The notes under the pieces were generated by a model, which saw nothing but the letters and a program-made list of their open reading frames with translations, was not told the DNA's origin and searched no databases. Source: Brevibacterium sp. XM4083 (GTDB lineage: Bacteria; Actinomycetota; Actinomycetes; Actinomycetales; Brevibacteriaceae). From it: DNA of 64,000 bases. The stretch lies in the NCBI RefSeq assembly GCF_006489205.2, contig NZ_VFYR02000006.1:1-64000 (forward strand). Reading direction: 5' to 3'. Shown one piece after another: positions 49,336 to 59,079 of the stretch (position 1 is the first letter of the stretch; every line of letters begins with the position of its first letter). A program made the position numbers and the translations under genes.

Positions 49336-50979
49336 TCAGCTCTGGTTGAGGAAGATCCCGTTGCCGGGACCGAGCGGCAGGTCGAGGAAGTACCAGAGCG
49401 CGAGCAGCGCCGCCCACGCGAGCCAGAACGGGATGACGAACGGGAACATCCGGGAGATCACGGTGCCGAGGCCCGCGTTCGGCTCGTAGCGGCGGACGAG
49501 ACCGAGGAGGACGATCATGTACGGGTTGAGCGGGGTGATCACCTGCGTCGCGGAGTCGCCGACGCGGAACGCGGCCTGGATGAACGCCGGTTCGTAGCCG
49601 AGGAGTGCGAAGAGCGGGACGAAGACCGCGGCCATGAGCGTCCACATCGATGAGCCGGAGACGATGAAGAGGTTGAGCACGCTCGCGAGCAGCATGAAGC
49701 CGATGATCGCGGCGAACCCGGTCAGTCCGATCGCCTCGAGTCCGGAGGCACCGGCGACGGCGATCCACGACCCGATTCCCGTCCAGTTGAACAGGGCGAT
49801 GAACTGGCCGAGGATGAACGCGAGGATGAGGAAGGACATCATGTCGATGATCGACTGGGCCATCATCCGCACGACGTCGTTCATCGACCGGATCGTGCCG
49901 ACGACGATGCCGTAGACGACGCCCATGAGCATGAAGTATGCGAAGACGATGAAGACGATCGAGGACAGCAGCGGCGACTTCGGGAGGAATCCGCCCTCCT
50001 CGTTGCGCCACGGCGAGTCCGGGATGAGCACGGAGACGAGGATGACCGCAGTCAGGGCGAGCGCGGAGAGCAGCGCCCAGAGCAGGCCGCGTTTCTCGGC
50101 GGGTTCGAGCGTCGGGGAGACTTCCTTCTGTGCGGCTTCGATCTCCTCGGCGCTCACGGAGTTCTCGCTGTAGTCGACGTCCGTGGCCTGGTACTTCTTG
50201 TCCAGGCCCTGCGTCGTCGCGTCGACGTAGTCACGCGGCACGCCCTTGCGGACCATGTTCGGTTCGATGAGCTTGTCGATGATGAACCCGGCGATGATCG
50301 CGAGCATGATCGAGGCGACGATGTTGAAGTAGTAGTTCGAGACCGGGTTGACCGCCTGGTACTCGATGCCCGGCAGGGTCTCCATCACCGAGGTGGTGAT
50401 GCCGGCGAAGAGCGCGTCGAGGCTGGTCGGCACGATCGATGTCGAGTAACCGGCACCGGTGGCTGCGAACCCTCCGATGAGACCGGCCATCGGGTGCCGG
50501 CCGGCGGCCTTGAAGACGAGGGCGGCGAGCGGCGGGATGATGATGAACGCCGAGTCGGCCATGATCGACCCGACGACGCCGACGAACCCGACAGCGTAGG
50601 GCAGCAGCCAGCGCGGGCTCGATCCGAACGCGACCCGCACGGCCGCGGCGAGCATACCCGACTTCTCGGCGACCCCGACGGCGAGCAGGATCGGCAGGAC
50701 CGTGGCCAGTGGTGGGAACCCGATGTAGTTCTCCCCCATCGTCGTCGTCAGCCAGGCCATGCCCTCACCGGTGAAGAGACCCTTGATGGTGACGATCTCG
50801 TCGCTGCCGGGAATGGCGACGGAGACTCCTGCGATCGCCATCGCCGTCGAGATCGCGCCGGTGATGAGGAAGAGTCCGAGGAAGAGGGTGAACGGTTCGG
50901 GCAGTTTGTTGCCGATGCGTTCGATCCCGTCGAGGAGGCGCTGGCCGAAGCCGACCTTGGCTGGTGTCTGCGCTGACAT
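49336..50979 (-). CDS. AbgT family transporter
   Basis: 547 residues, about 12 membrane segments plus hairpins: GGFAATGAGYSTSIVPTSLDALFAG (first conserved hairpin region) and GDSATQVITPLNPYMIVLLG (second) mark the AbgT family, which carries p-aminobenzoyl-glutamate or exports related drugs. A polar insert lies near 245-290. It follows an M20 hydrolase gene after 20 bases, matching the abgB-abgT pairing. Confidence 0.9.
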   Translation of the reverse strand: MSAQTPAKVGFGQRLLDGIERIGNKLPEPFTLFLGLFLITGAISTAMAIAGVSVAIPGSDEIVTIKGLFTGEGMAWLTTTMGENYIGFPPLATVLPILLAVGVAEKSGMLAAAVRVAFGSSPRWLLPYAVGFVGVVGSIMADSAFIIIPPLAALVFKAAGRHPMAGLIGGFAATGAGYSTSIVPTSLDALFAGITTSVMETLPGIEYQAVNPVSNYYFNIVASIMLAIIAGFIIDKLIEPNMVRKGVPRDYVDATTQGLDKKYQATDVDYSENSVSAEEIEAAQKEVSPTLEPAEKRGLLWALLSALALTAVILVSVLIPDSPWRNEEGGFLPKSPLLSSIVFIVFAYFMLMGVVYGIVVGTIRSMNDVVRMMAQSIIDMMSFLILAFILGQFIALFNWTGIGSWIAVAGASGLEAIGLTGFAAIIGFMLLASVLNLFIVSGSSMWTLMAAVFVPLFALLGYEPAFIQAAFRVGDSATQVITPLNPYMIVLLGLVRRYEPNAGLGTVISRMFPFVIPFWLAWAALLALWYFLDLPLGPGNGIFLNQS

Positions 50980-50999
50980 GGCTCTGCTTTCTCTCGTGG

Positions 51000-52346
51000 C
51001 TAGGCGAAGTAGTTCTCGACGTCGATGGCGCCGCCGGCGCGGGCGAACTCGGTGTCGACCTCGGCGGCGAGGTCATCGTCGACGAGGTAGTCCAGCGCCG
51101 TGCACGCGAGCCCGTAGGCGGCGTCGTGGGCCGCGGCCTCAGCTTCGGGGGTGATCGCCGCGGCCGCGAATTCCCTGGTGTGCAGGGCGGTCTCGGAGTC
51201 CGCGGTCCTGATGAGCGGGTGGATGCCCGGGATCCGGTAGGAGACGTTGCCGAAGTCCGTCGAGGCGGCGATCGACTCGTCGAGGACGCCCCCGGGCAGC
51301 GGGGTCCTCCCCTGCGCGATCTCGTGGAGCGCCCACCGCTTTGTCAGCGCGGAGTTCGTCCGCACCGGCAGCGACGGCGGGTGTTCGTCCCAGGTGATCT
51401 CGACGCCGGTGCCGGTCATGAGCGCCGCCCCCTTCGCCGCATCCTCGACCCGCTGCGAAAGCTCCTTGAGCGTCTCCGGGTACTTCGAGCGCACATAGCA
51501 CTGGACGGTCGCCGTCTCCGTGATGATCGACGGCCGGGTGCCGCCGTCGGCGATGACGGCGTGGAGGCGGGAGATCGGCGGCATCTGCTGGCGCATGAGC
51601 CCGAGTCCCTGGTAGAAGAGGGTCGCGGCGTCGAGCGCGTTGCGTCCCATGAAGGGCTGCGCCGAGGCGTGCGCGGCGGCCCCGGAGTAGGTGACCTCGA
51701 GCAGGCGCCTGCCCAACCACACCTGGTCGGCGCAGTCGTAACCGTACCCGTGGACCATGATCGCCGCGTCGATGCTGTCGAAGGCACCGGCCCGGGCCAT
51801 GACCTCCTTGCCCGAGTGCCCCTCCTCGGCGGGGGTGCCGAGGAGGACGACCGTGCCCGGCACCGCCTCGGGGTTCTGCCGGTAGAGCTCGTCGAGGGCG
51901 AGGAAGGCCCCGACTCCGGCTGCGGCGATGAGGTTGTGCCCGCACGCGTGGCCGATCTCCGGCAGGGCGTCGTACTCGGCGAGGATCGCGATCGTCCGGC
52001 CGTTCCCGTTGCCGGTCGTCGCCTGGAGCGTAGTCTCGACGCCGTAGAGCCCGGTCTCGACGGCGATGCCCCGGGATTCGAGCACCGCGGCGATCGCTGC
52101 GACGGACTCGACCTCCTCGTAGGCGGTCTCGGCGAGCTCGTGGATGCGGTGGAGGAGCCCGGTGATCTCGTCGCCAGCACCGGTGAGGGCGGTGGCGATG
52201 GCATCTGTGCTGGTGGTCGGGGCGCCGGTGAACTCCGAGGTCCACTCGGCGGCGTTGTCCGCTCGCGCCCGGGTCTCCGCGGCGATGTGGTCGAGGTAGC
52301 TCTCATCGGGGACCGTGGCACGGCCGAGGTCTCTGGGTGCGCTCAT
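51000..52346 (-). CDS. M20 family amidohydrolase (AbgB-like)
   Basis: 448 residues. ILAEYDALPEIGHACGHNLIAAAG (about 111-134) gives the metal ligands Asp and His of the M20D group, GTPAEEGHSGKEVM the catalytic glutamate, and a lid domain follows. Likely cleaves p-aminobenzoyl-glutamate or a similar amide taken up by the AbgT transporter encoded next. Confidence 0.88.
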   Translation of the reverse strand: MSAPRDLGRATVPDESYLDHIAAETRARADNAAEWTSEFTGAPTTSTDAIATALTGAGDEITGLLHRIHELAETAYEEVESVAAIAAVLESRGIAVETGLYGVETTLQATTGNGNGRTIAILAEYDALPEIGHACGHNLIAAAGVGAFLALDELYRQNPEAVPGTVVLLGTPAEEGHSGKEVMARAGAFDSIDAAIMVHGYGYDCADQVWLGRRLLEVTYSGAAAHASAQPFMGRNALDAATLFYQGLGLMRQQMPPISRLHAVIADGGTRPSIITETATVQCYVRSKYPETLKELSQRVEDAAKGAALMTGTGVEITWDEHPPSLPVRTNSALTKRWALHEIAQGRTPLPGGVLDESIAASTDFGNVSYRIPGIHPLIRTADSETALHTREFAAAAITPEAEAAAHDAAYGLACTALDYLVDDDLAAEVDTEFARAGGAIDVENYFA

Positions 52347-52435
52347 GGCTCACAAGCATAGGAGACGCCGGTCACAGACACACCCATGACCCGTCACAGA
52401 GGATGGTCTCCCGGGGCGGCCTCAGAGGGGTGGAC

Positions 52436-53182
52436 TCAGACCGCGGTGAGCTGAAGGGCGAGCGAGTCCGCGCGTTCGACGACGATCGGATCGGCGGCCA
52501 GCGCCTGCTGGAACCGTTCGACCTCCTCGGCGGGGACCTGGCCCGTGACGCCGAGGCGGATGCCGAGTTCCGGTCCCTCGACATGGACGCGCGCGCTGCC
52601 GGGGCTGAGGCTGATCCGGGCGAGCCAGGGGAACCGTCCGGCCAGGGCCACGGCCGCCTCGGCGACGGTGGGATCGGCCCACGCGGGAGTCCACGGTCGA
52701 CCCTGGGCAAAGGCGAAGAGGGCGGGGCGGCGGAGGAGGAACGACCGGTCGGTGCCGGGGTCGAGGACGACGAGCTGGGAGTCGGCCTCGATAGCCCCGA
52801 GCGCCAGGCGTTCGGACTCGATGGGCACCGGCCTCGCCTCGGGATGCCACGCCGTCAGCGGTGGGATCGCGGAGAATCCGGGTGTGCATTCGCGTCCGTC
52901 CTCGGCCTGGAGGCGGACCATCGCCATGTCCGAGGAGTTGTCGACCATGAGGCCGTTCTCCCCGACGCCGTGGTCGACGGCGATCGGGACGATCGGGGCA
53001 TAGAGGCGGACGCCGGCCAGGGCGGCGACGACGCCCTGGTGGGCAGCCGGGTCGAGCGGTGACTCCGCGGCCGTTTCGAGCGCGGCCAGGAGGGGCGCAT
53101 CGGCCTCTCCGGTGTCACCGGAGAACGGGTTGGGCGCGAGGTTCCGGCCCTCCCAGGGCTGGCCGGCGGAATCGGTGGGCAT
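52436..53182 (-). CDS. SseB family protein
   Basis: 248 residues. SseB N-terminal-type domain (LYAPIVPIAVDHG, DMAMVRLQAEDGRECTPGFSAIPPLTAWHPEARPVP in separate stretches) and a C-terminal extension. The gene sits five bases after priA as in many actinobacterial his loci. Function unknown. ATG 53182 is chosen by homology; the open frame before it overlaps priA in another frame. Confidence 0.85.
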   Translation of the reverse strand: MPTDSAGQPWEGRNLAPNPFSGDTGEADAPLLAALETAAESPLDPAAHQGVVAALAGVRLYAPIVPIAVDHGVGENGLMVDNSSDMAMVRLQAEDGRECTPGFSAIPPLTAWHPEARPVPIESERLALGAIEADSQLVVLDPGTDRSFLLRRPALFAFAQGRPWTPAWADPTVAEAAVALAGRFPWLARISLSPGSARVHVEGPELGIRLGVTGQVPAEEVERFQQALAADPIVVERADSLALQLTAV

Positions 53183-53187
53183 CGGGT

Positions 53188-53916
53188 TCAGCGTCCCGCG
53201 ACGTCGAGCGCCTCTTCGAGGGTGAACTTGCCCGCGTAGAGCGCCTTGCCGACGATCGCGGAGTCGACCCCTGCGGGCACGAGAGCGCGGAGACTGCGGA
53301 GGTCGTCGAGGCTCGAGACCCCACCAGAGGCGGTGATGGGCTTGTCGGTGCGCGTCGTCAGGGATTCGAGGAGCTCGAGGTTGGGTCCCTGGAGGGTGCC
53401 GTCCTTGCGGACGTCGGTGACGACGTAGCGGGCGCAGTTCGCGGCTTCGAGACCGGCGAGGACCTCGAAGAGGTCTCCCCCGTCCTTCGTCCAACCCCTG
53501 GCCGAGAGCGTCTGGCCGCGGACGTCGAGGCCGACGGCGATCTGGTCGCCGAAGCGGGCGATCATATCCGCCGTCCACTCCGGGTTCTCGAGCGCGGCGG
53601 TGCCGATGTTGACGCGCTCGGCTCCGGTGTCGAGTGCCCGTTCGAGGCTTTCGGTGTCGCGGATTCCCCCGGAGATCTCGACCTTGATGTCGACGGCCTT
53701 GACGACCTGGTTGAGGAGATCGGAGTTCGATCCGCGTCCGAACGCGGCGTCGAGGTCGACGAGGTGGATCCACTCGGCTCCGCGCTCCTCGAAGTCGTGG
53801 GCGGCGTCGATGGGCGATCCGTAGTCGGTCTCGGTGCCGGCTTCGCCCTGGACGAGGCGGACGGCCTTGCCGTCGGCGACGTCGACGGCGGGAAGGAGGA
53901 CGAGCTTGTCAGTCAT
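53188..53916 (-). CDS. priA: Phosphoribosyl isomerase HisA/PriA
   Basis: 242 residues, (beta/alpha)8 barrel: [19 protein letters not shown] with the first catalytic Asp, [13 protein letters not shown] and [13 protein letters not shown] with the second Asp, and [11 protein letters not shown] binding phosphate. In actinobacteria this enzyme often serves both histidine and tryptophan synthesis (PriA); the dual role is inferred. ATG 53916 behind GAAAGG. Confidence 0.94.
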   Translation of the reverse strand: MTDKLVLLPAVDVADGKAVRLVQGEAGTETDYGSPIDAAHDFEERGAEWIHLVDLDAAFGRGSNSDLLNQVVKAVDIKVEISGGIRDTESLERALDTGAERVNIGTAALENPEWTADMIARFGDQIAVGLDVRGQTLSARGWTKDGGDLFEVLAGLEAANCARYVVTDVRKDGTLQGPNLELLESLTTRTDKPITASGGVSSLDDLRSLRALVPAGVDSAIVGKALYAGKFTLEEALDVAGR

Positions 53917-54002
53917 GGTGGCCTTTCTTCTGTCGCGCATGCGCTGCGACGGGGTCGACGGGTGCGGGGATCGGCTCGAGGGGCGCTGGGGCCTGACGGC
54001 TG

Positions 54003-54656
54003 CTAGCGGCTGTCAGGTGAGCGGCCTCCGTCAGAGACGCGGTCCTCGTCGGGGAACGAGGCGATCCAGTTGCGCAGCAGGGCGGCACCCGCCTGAGCGG
54101 ATTTCTCCGGGTGGAACTGCGCTGCCCACGTGGTCCCGTCCTCGACGGCGGCGATGAACTCCGAACCGTGGCGGGCGGTCGTCACAAGCGTTCCCGCGGG
54201 GTGATCGGTCGCCGCGTACGAGTGGACGAAGTAGAACTTCTCGTCCTCGATGCCAGAGAACATCCTCGACCCTTCGGCCGCGGTGATGTCCGACCATCCC
54301 ATGTGCGGGACGACGGGAGCATCGAGCGCGGTGACCTCGCCGGGCCACAGACCGATGCCCGCCGTCTCGACACCGTGTTCACGACCCTGCGAGAAGAACA
54401 CCTGGAGGCCGACGCAGATGCCGAGCAGCGGCCGTCCCTCCTCGTGGCGGGCTCTGATGAGGTCGAGCGCATCGACCCCTTCGAGCCCGGCCATGACGGC
54501 GGAGAACGCGCCGACGCCGGGAACGAGGAGCCCGTCTGCGGCCTCGATGTCAGCGTGGTCGGCAGTCAGTCTCACCTCGGCGCCGGCGGCCTCAGCTGCG
54601 CGGACGGCAGAGCGGACGTTGCCTGCTCCGTAGTCGAGAACGGCGATCGTCGTCAT
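54003..54656 (-). CDS. hisH: Imidazole glycerol phosphate synthase, glutaminase subunit
   Basis: 217 residues. [12 protein letters not shown] at the start, [10 protein letters not shown] with the nucleophile cysteine, and [10 protein letters not shown] with the His/Glu pair. Works with HisF, which is not in the window. ATG 54656 overlaps the preceding stop (ATGA). Confidence 0.95.
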   Translation of the reverse strand: MTTIAVLDYGAGNVRSAVRAAEAAGAEVRLTADHADIEAADGLLVPGVGAFSAVMAGLEGVDALDLIRARHEEGRPLLGICVGLQVFFSQGREHGVETAGIGLWPGEVTALDAPVVPHMGWSDITAAEGSRMFSGIEDEKFYFVHSYAATDHPAGTLVTTARHGSEFIAAVEDGTTWAAQFHPEKSAQAGAALLRNWIASFPDEDRVSDGGRSPDSR

Positions 54657-55255
54657 CGTGACCGGCCTCCGGACAGGACCCGGGAGATCCGCCAGAGGGC
54701 GAATCCGAGGACGACGACTCCGAGAACGGCGACGCCCCACGCCACACCGTTGCCGCTGAGCCCGAAGCTCACGCCGAAGGCGAGGACGATGCCGGCGAGG
54801 ACGGCGACGATGATCCACAGCAGCGCTGTCCGCGCCAGGGCGGCCCGGCCCGGTGTCATCGTCGCGGCACTCGCCTGGAGCTTCGACATCGACGAGGTGG
54901 GGATGTTGCCTTCGACCTGGTCGGCCGTCGTCGTCTCGAGCAGGAGCTGTTCGACGACGTCGGGAAGGTTGCGCAGGGCGAGCCCGGCCGGTACATCGGA
55001 TTCGCGGGCACCGTTGCGGTAGTGGCCGGCGTCGATCTGCTCGTCGCTGCGGACGAGGAGGAGGACCTCGTGCTTGCCGGCGAGCTTCGAGATCGCCGCG
55101 GCCGCCTCGTTGCCGGCTGCGACTCCGGTGTCGGCGAGGACGATGCCGGTGAAGTCGCCAACGGGCACGATCGTGCCGGTGATGTTCGAGAGCACGCAGG
55201 CGGCGGCGAGCTGGTCGGGAACCCCGAACGGGGTGACGACGACGGTGGTGCTCAT
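54653..55255 (-). CDS. Uncharacterised membrane protein in his operon
   Basis: 200 residues. A soluble alpha/beta-like N-terminal part (1-135, [20 protein letters not shown]) and two C-terminal membrane helices (about 143-165 and 168-190). It overlaps both hisB and hisH by four bases, so it is translated with them. I do not recognise the family; no histidine pathway function is known to me for such a protein. Confidence 0.8.
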   Translation of the reverse strand: MSTTVVVTPFGVPDQLAAACVLSNITGTIVPVGDFTGIVLADTGVAAGNEAAAAISKLAGKHEVLLLVRSDEQIDAGHYRNGARESDVPAGLALRNLPDVVEQLLLETTTADQVEGNIPTSSMSKLQASAATMTPGRAALARTALLWIIVAVLAGIVLAFGVSFGLSGNGVAWGVAVLGVVVLGFALWRISRVLSGGRSR

Positions 55256-55848
55256 AGGACTCCCTTGGTGCTCGGGACCGCGGTGGTGCGGCCATCGGGT
55301 TCGACGGCTTCGCGCAGGGCCCGGGCGAACGCTTTGAACTGGGCTTCGACGATGTGGTGGGGGTCGCGGCCGCGGATGAGGTCGAGGTGGACGGTCAGCC
55401 CCGCGTGCAGCGCGATCGATTCGAGGGCGTGCGAGGTCATCGACCCGGTGAAGTGTCCGCCGATGAGGTGGTACTGCTGCCCTTCGGGTTCTCCCTCGTG
55501 GACGAAGTAGGGGCGGCCGGAGATGTCGACGACGCAGCGGGCCAGCGATTCGTCGAGCGGAACGAACGCGGAACCGTAGCGGCGGATGCCGGCTTTGTCC
55601 CCGAGCGCCTCGGCGAGGGTCTGGCCGATGACGATCGCGGTGTCCTCGACGGTGTGGTGGACGTCAATGTCGGTGTCGCCCTTGGCAGTGACGTCGAGGT
55701 CGATGAGCGAGTGCTTCGCGAGCGCCGTGAGCATGTGGTCGAAGAACGGCACGGTCGTCGCGATGTCCGCCTTGCCGGTTCCGTCGAGATCGAGGGCGAC
55801 GGACACGGTCGATTCCGATGTCGACCGCTCGCGCTGGGCCTGCCTCAT
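55252..55848 (-). CDS. hisB: Imidazoleglycerol-phosphate dehydratase
   Basis: 198 residues. [17 protein letters not shown] and [17 protein letters not shown] near the middle, and [20 protein letters not shown] and [18 protein letters not shown] near the end, hold the manganese-ligand histidines. Monofunctional form without a phosphatase domain. GAAAGG before the ATG. Confidence 0.96.
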   Translation of the reverse strand: MRQAQRERSTSESTVSVALDLDGTGKADIATTVPFFDHMLTALAKHSLIDLDVTAKGDTDIDVHHTVEDTAIVIGQTLAEALGDKAGIRRYGSAFVPLDESLARCVVDISGRPYFVHEGEPEGQQYHLIGGHFTGSMTSHALESIALHAGLTVHLDLIRGRDPHHIVEAQFKAFARALREAVEPDGRTTAVPSTKGVL

Positions 55849-55868
55849 AGTGAGCCTTTCGTCGTGTG

Positions 55869-55891
55869 CCGCGCCGTCATGTGCGGCGCGG
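55869..55891 (-). terminator. Hairpin between hisC and hisB
   Basis: CCGCGCCG and CGGCGCGG (55869-55876, 55884-55891) form an eight-base-pair GC stem in the hisC-hisB gap; it may attenuate or stabilise the transcript. Confidence 0.4.
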
Positions 55892-55955
55892 ATGCTGCGC
55901 TTCCCATTGTCCCAGGGTCACCGCCCGGCTGAGAACCGGGGCGACCAGCGGCGAC

Positions 55956-57089
55956 TCAGTGGGCGCTGAGCAGGGTGGAGGGATCGTCAGCGACAATATC
56001 GTTCATCGCGGCGAGGAACGCGGTCGTCTCAGCTTCTGTCCCGGCATTGACTCGGGCATGGTGCGGGATGCCGATGTCGCGGATGAGGATCCCACGGTCG
56101 AGCAGCTTCTGCCACAGTTCGGCCGGTTTCGCGATGCCTCCGAAGAGGACGAAGTTCGAATCACTCGGATGGACGGTGAAGCCGAGTTCGGCCAGACGGG
56201 CCGAGATCGCGTTCCGGGAGTCGATGAGCCGGTCGACGTTGCCGAGGAGGAGATCGGCGTGCTCGAGCGCGGTGCACGCGAGCACCTGGGTGACGTCGGA
56301 GAGGTGGTAGGGCAGGCGGACGAGGCGGAGGGTGTCGATGAGTTCGGGGGCGGCGATCGCGTAGCCGAGCCGCAGACCCGCGCACGCGAACGCCTTGCTC
56401 ATCGTCCGGGAGACGACGAGACGAGGGCGGCCTGCCAGCAGGGTCATCGCCGAAGGCAGCGCCGGGCGGGAGAACTCGGCGTACGCCTCGTCGACGATGA
56501 CGATGCCCGAGCAGTTCTCGTACGCGGCCTCGATGACATCGAGGCCGAGCGAGGTGCCCGTCGGGTTGTTCGGGGTGCAGAGGAAGACGATGTCCGGGTC
56601 GACGCGGGAGACTTCGGCGGCGACCGCCTCGGCGGTGAGTCCGTAGTCGTCGTCGCGCTCGGCATGGATCCATTCGGCACCGGTGCCCGTCGTGATGAGC
56701 GGGTGCATCGAGTAGCTCGGGGTGAAGCCGAGTGCGGTGCGGCCGGGACCGCCGAAGGCCTGGACGATGTGGGAGAGGACCTCATTCGAGCCGTTGGCGG
56801 CCCAGATCATCTCAGGATGCAGCTCGACGGCCGTGCCCGCGCGCTCGTTGACACCGGTCAGATAGTCGACGAGGTGCTTGCGCAGTGCCGTGAACTCACG
56901 GTCCGGGTAGCGGTTGAGTCCGGCCAGATGAGTGTCGACGGCCGTGCGCATCGCCTCGACGACGACGTCCGGGATCGGATAGGCGTTCTCGTTGACGTTG
57001 AGCTGGACCGGCACGTCGAGGTGCGGGGCGCCGTAGGGCTCACGCCCGACGAGGTCGGAGCGGACTGGCAGAGACTCGATGTTTCCCAC
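55956..57089 (-). CDS. hisC: Histidinol-phosphate aminotransferase
   Basis: 377 residues, class II PLP aminotransferase: NENAYPIPDVV near 34, NGSNEVLSHIVQ near 104, FLCTPNNPTGTSLG, VDEAYAEF, and the PLP lysine in SRTMSKAFACAGLRLG. GTG 57089 is the start; TAAAAT (57101-57096) six bases before it and no Shine-Dalgarno sequence indicate a leaderless transcript. hisD, usually next to it, is absent. Confidence 0.95.
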   Translation of the reverse strand: MGNIESLPVRSDLVGREPYGAPHLDVPVQLNVNENAYPIPDVVVEAMRTAVDTHLAGLNRYPDREFTALRKHLVDYLTGVNERAGTAVELHPEMIWAANGSNEVLSHIVQAFGGPGRTALGFTPSYSMHPLITTGTGAEWIHAERDDDYGLTAEAVAAEVSRVDPDIVFLCTPNNPTGTSLGLDVIEAAYENCSGIVIVDEAYAEFSRPALPSAMTLLAGRPRLVVSRTMSKAFACAGLRLGYAIAAPELIDTLRLVRLPYHLSDVTQVLACTALEHADLLLGNVDRLIDSRNAISARLAELGFTVHPSDSNFVLFGGIAKPAELWQKLLDRGILIRDIGIPHHARVNAGTEAETTAFLAAMNDIVADDPSTLLSAH

Positions 57090-57098
57090 ACAGCGATT

Positions 57099-57431
57099 TT
57101 AGCGCTGGGGGACGTCGAGGCTCTGGCCGGGGTGGACGACGGGCGAGGACAGGTGGTTGAGCTCGACGATGTCGGCGACGACGTCGCGGGTGTCGCGGTC
57201 GAGGCCGAGGTTCGAGGCCACCGTCCACAGCGACTCGCCCTCGCCGACGACGACGGAGTCCGCGGCCACGCCGATGACCTCGTCACCGCCGACCGCCTCG
57301 GCGGTGAACGTCTGGGTCGAGAAGAAGAGCGTGCCGCCGACGATCGCGAGGGCGCACACGGCGGTGCGGAGCAGACGCACGGCACGGCGGCCGCGGTTGG
57401 TCAGATGCAGTTCCTGATTCATCACAGACAT
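57099..57431 (-). CDS. LysM protein, SOS-linked (YneA/DivS-like)
   Basis: 110 residues. Basic N-terminus, one membrane helix (about 21-40) and a C-terminal LysM fold (VVVGEGESLWTVASNLG ... HPGQSLDVPQ). Small LysM membrane proteins divergent from lexA are SOS-induced cell division inhibitors in Gram-positives. A perfect SOS-type palindrome lies 42 bases upstream. An ATG three codons in is an alternative start. Confidence 0.82.
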   Translation of the reverse strand: MSVMNQELHLTNRGRRAVRLLRTAVCALAIVGGTLFFSTQTFTAEAVGGDEVIGVAADSVVVGEGESLWTVASNLGLDRDTRDVVADIVELNHLSSPVVHPGQSLDVPQR

Positions 57432-57472
57432 CGCATTTACCTCTTTCTTCGTACGATTCCACCCGCAATGGG

Positions 57473-57539
57473 TAGAACGTCTGTTCTATTCAACACATCA
57501 TTCGAACAAATGTCCAGTCCATCTCGAACATTTATGAGA
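57473..57539. promoter_or_regulatory. LexA binding sites (SOS boxes)
   Basis: TAGAAC-GTCT-GTTCTA (57473-57488) is a perfect palindrome close to the Gram-positive SOS box. TCGAAC-AAAT-GTCCAG (57502-57517) and TCGAAC-ATTT-ATGAGA (57524-57539) keep the left half. The first is best placed for the LysM gene, the others for lexA. Confidence 0.7.
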
Positions 57540-57664
57540 CAATGAGAGAGAACCAGCGTTGTTGATCGATATCGAACAACCATCCCAGGCGGCACTGACA
57601 CGAGGTCTCTCGAGGCGGTTCAACCGGTGGGAAACGGCGGGATTAGAACGAAGGGGAAAGAGCA

Positions 57665-58420
57665 ATGGTGCAGAGCAAACGAGGCAGAGGCAGGCCGCGC
57701 AACGAGGACGTTGCCAGCGAGATCGCCGCGGCCCGCAGCGAAGAGGACGAGGTCGAGATCCCTGACGGTCCGACCGGGGCCGGGGACTTCCGTCTCTCCC
57801 CCCGACAGCGGCTCGTCCTCGAGACGATCGAGCGCGCCGTCGTCACCAACGGCTATCCGCCGAGCATGCGCGAGATCGGCGAGGCGGCGGGTCTCGCCTC
57901 GCTCTCGAGTGTGGCCCATCAGCTCTCCCAGCTCGAGCGGCTCGGCTACGTCCGCCGCGACCCCAAGCGCCCGCGGGCGATCGAGGTCGTCAATCCCTTC
58001 GAGGAGGAGGAGGCCGAGCGCGCGAAGTACGAGGAGCTCGCGAACAACACTGTCCAGGTCCCCGTCGTCGGCCGCATCGCCGCCGGTGGTCCGATCCTCG
58101 CCGAGCAGGAGGTCGACGACGTCTTCTCCCTGCCCACGCAGGTCGTCGGCTCCGGTGAGATGTTCCTCCTCAAGGTCGTCGGCGATTCGATGATCGAAGC
58201 CGCGATCTGCCACGACGACTGGGTCGTCGTGCGCAAGCAGCACACCGCTGACAACGGGCAGATCGTCGCCGCCCTCCTCGACGGCGAAGCGACGGTGAAG
58301 ACCCTCAAGCGCAAGGCCGGGCGCCAGTGGCTGCTGCCGCAGAACAAGGACTACGACCCCATCGACGGTACGTACGCCCAGATCATGGGCCTCGTCGTCG
58401 CCGTCATCCGCCGGCTCTGA
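57665..58420 (+). CDS. lexA: LexA repressor
   Basis: 251 residues. A charged N-terminal extension of about 42 residues, then the winged HTH ([34 protein letters not shown]), an acidic linker, and the S24 peptidase domain: cleavage site AAGG in [11 protein letters not shown], catalytic serine in GDSM, and lysine in VKTLKRK. RecA-triggered self-cleavage opens SOS genes. GGGGAAAG precedes the ATG. Confidence 0.96.
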   Translation: MVQSKRGRGRPRNEDVASEIAAARSEEDEVEIPDGPTGAGDFRLSPRQRLVLETIERAVVTNGYPPSMREIGEAAGLASLSSVAHQLSQLERLGYVRRDPKRPRAIEVVNPFEEEEAERAKYEELANNTVQVPVVGRIAAGGPILAEQEVDDVFSLPTQVVGSGEMFLLKVVGDSMIEAAICHDDWVVVRKQHTADNGQIVAALLDGEATVKTLKRKAGRQWLLPQNKDYDPIDGTYAQIMGLVVAVIRRL

Positions 58421-58486
58421 GGTTGGGTTCCTCGCGGGCCTCTGCGGGTGGGCTCGCCCCTCGCCGAGGCGGCTGACCGGAAACGC

Positions 58487-58520
58487 GAATGCCCACGACC
58501 GTTGGTGGTCGTGGGCATTC
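58487..58520 (+). terminator. lexA terminator
   Basis: GAATGCCCACGACC (58487-58500) pairs with GGTCGTGGGCATTC (58507-58520), a 14-base-pair stem 67 bases after the stop. Confidence 0.75.
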
Positions 58521-58671
58521 GGCGTGTCTGGGGCGCCTCGGCGGTGGGGGCAAAGGTGTCTGGGGCGAGTCGGCATGCTCCGGCAGGCGGGTGACGGCTG
58601 GCGTGCGTGTCGCCGCAGGCCTCGCGCTCTGCCGACCGGCACCTCGAGCGACTAATCATCCCCGTGCACCG

Positions 58672-58768
58672 GGAGGTTTTGGCGCTCCGGGTGCGAGGTG
58701 CGAAACTGCGCGGAGGTTTTGTCGCTACGGGGAGGTTTTACCGCCGAGGGGAGGTTGTGCCACTGCAA
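58672..58768. repeat. GGAGGTTTT repeat array
   Basis: GGAGGTTTT begins at 58672, 58712 and 58731, with GGAGGTTGT at 58750. The last three are 19 bases apart and the first is two periods away, with a degenerate unit (GCGAGGTGCGAAACTGCGC) between. Unit about GGAGGTTTTGTCGCTACGG. It fills the gap before the convergent small membrane protein gene; the rest of 58521-58671 shows only a GTGTCTGGGGCG direct repeat. Confidence 0.75.
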
Positions 58769-58805
58769 GGATGAATGGCCGCCTCGGGGATGACACGAAC
58801 CGCCC

Positions 58806-59048
58806 CTATATGCCCGTCATGGAGTCGGCAGTCGAATAGCCCTCCGTCCACTCCCCGTCATGGAACAATGCGACCAGGGTGAACACCATGGCGAGACCGC
58901 CCAGAACGAAGGCCACGATCGGCCAGACGTTGAGATATGTGGCACCCATGAGCAAGCCGATTCCCCCTCCGGCGAGAAGGACGACACCCGAAAGGAAGCA
59001 CGGCAGCCAGTATTTCCGATAGGGCTTCTTCTTCCGCTTGCGGGCCAT
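58806..59048 (-). CDS. Small two-helix membrane protein
   Basis: 80 residues: a strongly basic start (MARKRKKKPYRKYW), two hydrophobic segments (about 15-35 and 41-63) and an acidic tail. No known family. ATG 59048 has TAAAGT seven bases upstream, close to the leaderless pattern. The frame is open upstream into dinG without homology. Confidence 0.7.
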   Translation of the reverse strand: MARKRKKKPYRKYWLPCFLSGVVLLAGGGIGLLMGATYLNVWPIVAFVLGGLAMVFTLVALFHDGEWTEGYSTADSMTGI

Positions 59049-59079
59049 GGCGCGAACTTTACCACCCGGCGGCGGGCCA

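Noticed and set aside
58672..58768. CRISPR array
   Set aside because: Units are 19 bp and abut each other with no spacers, and no cas genes are nearby.
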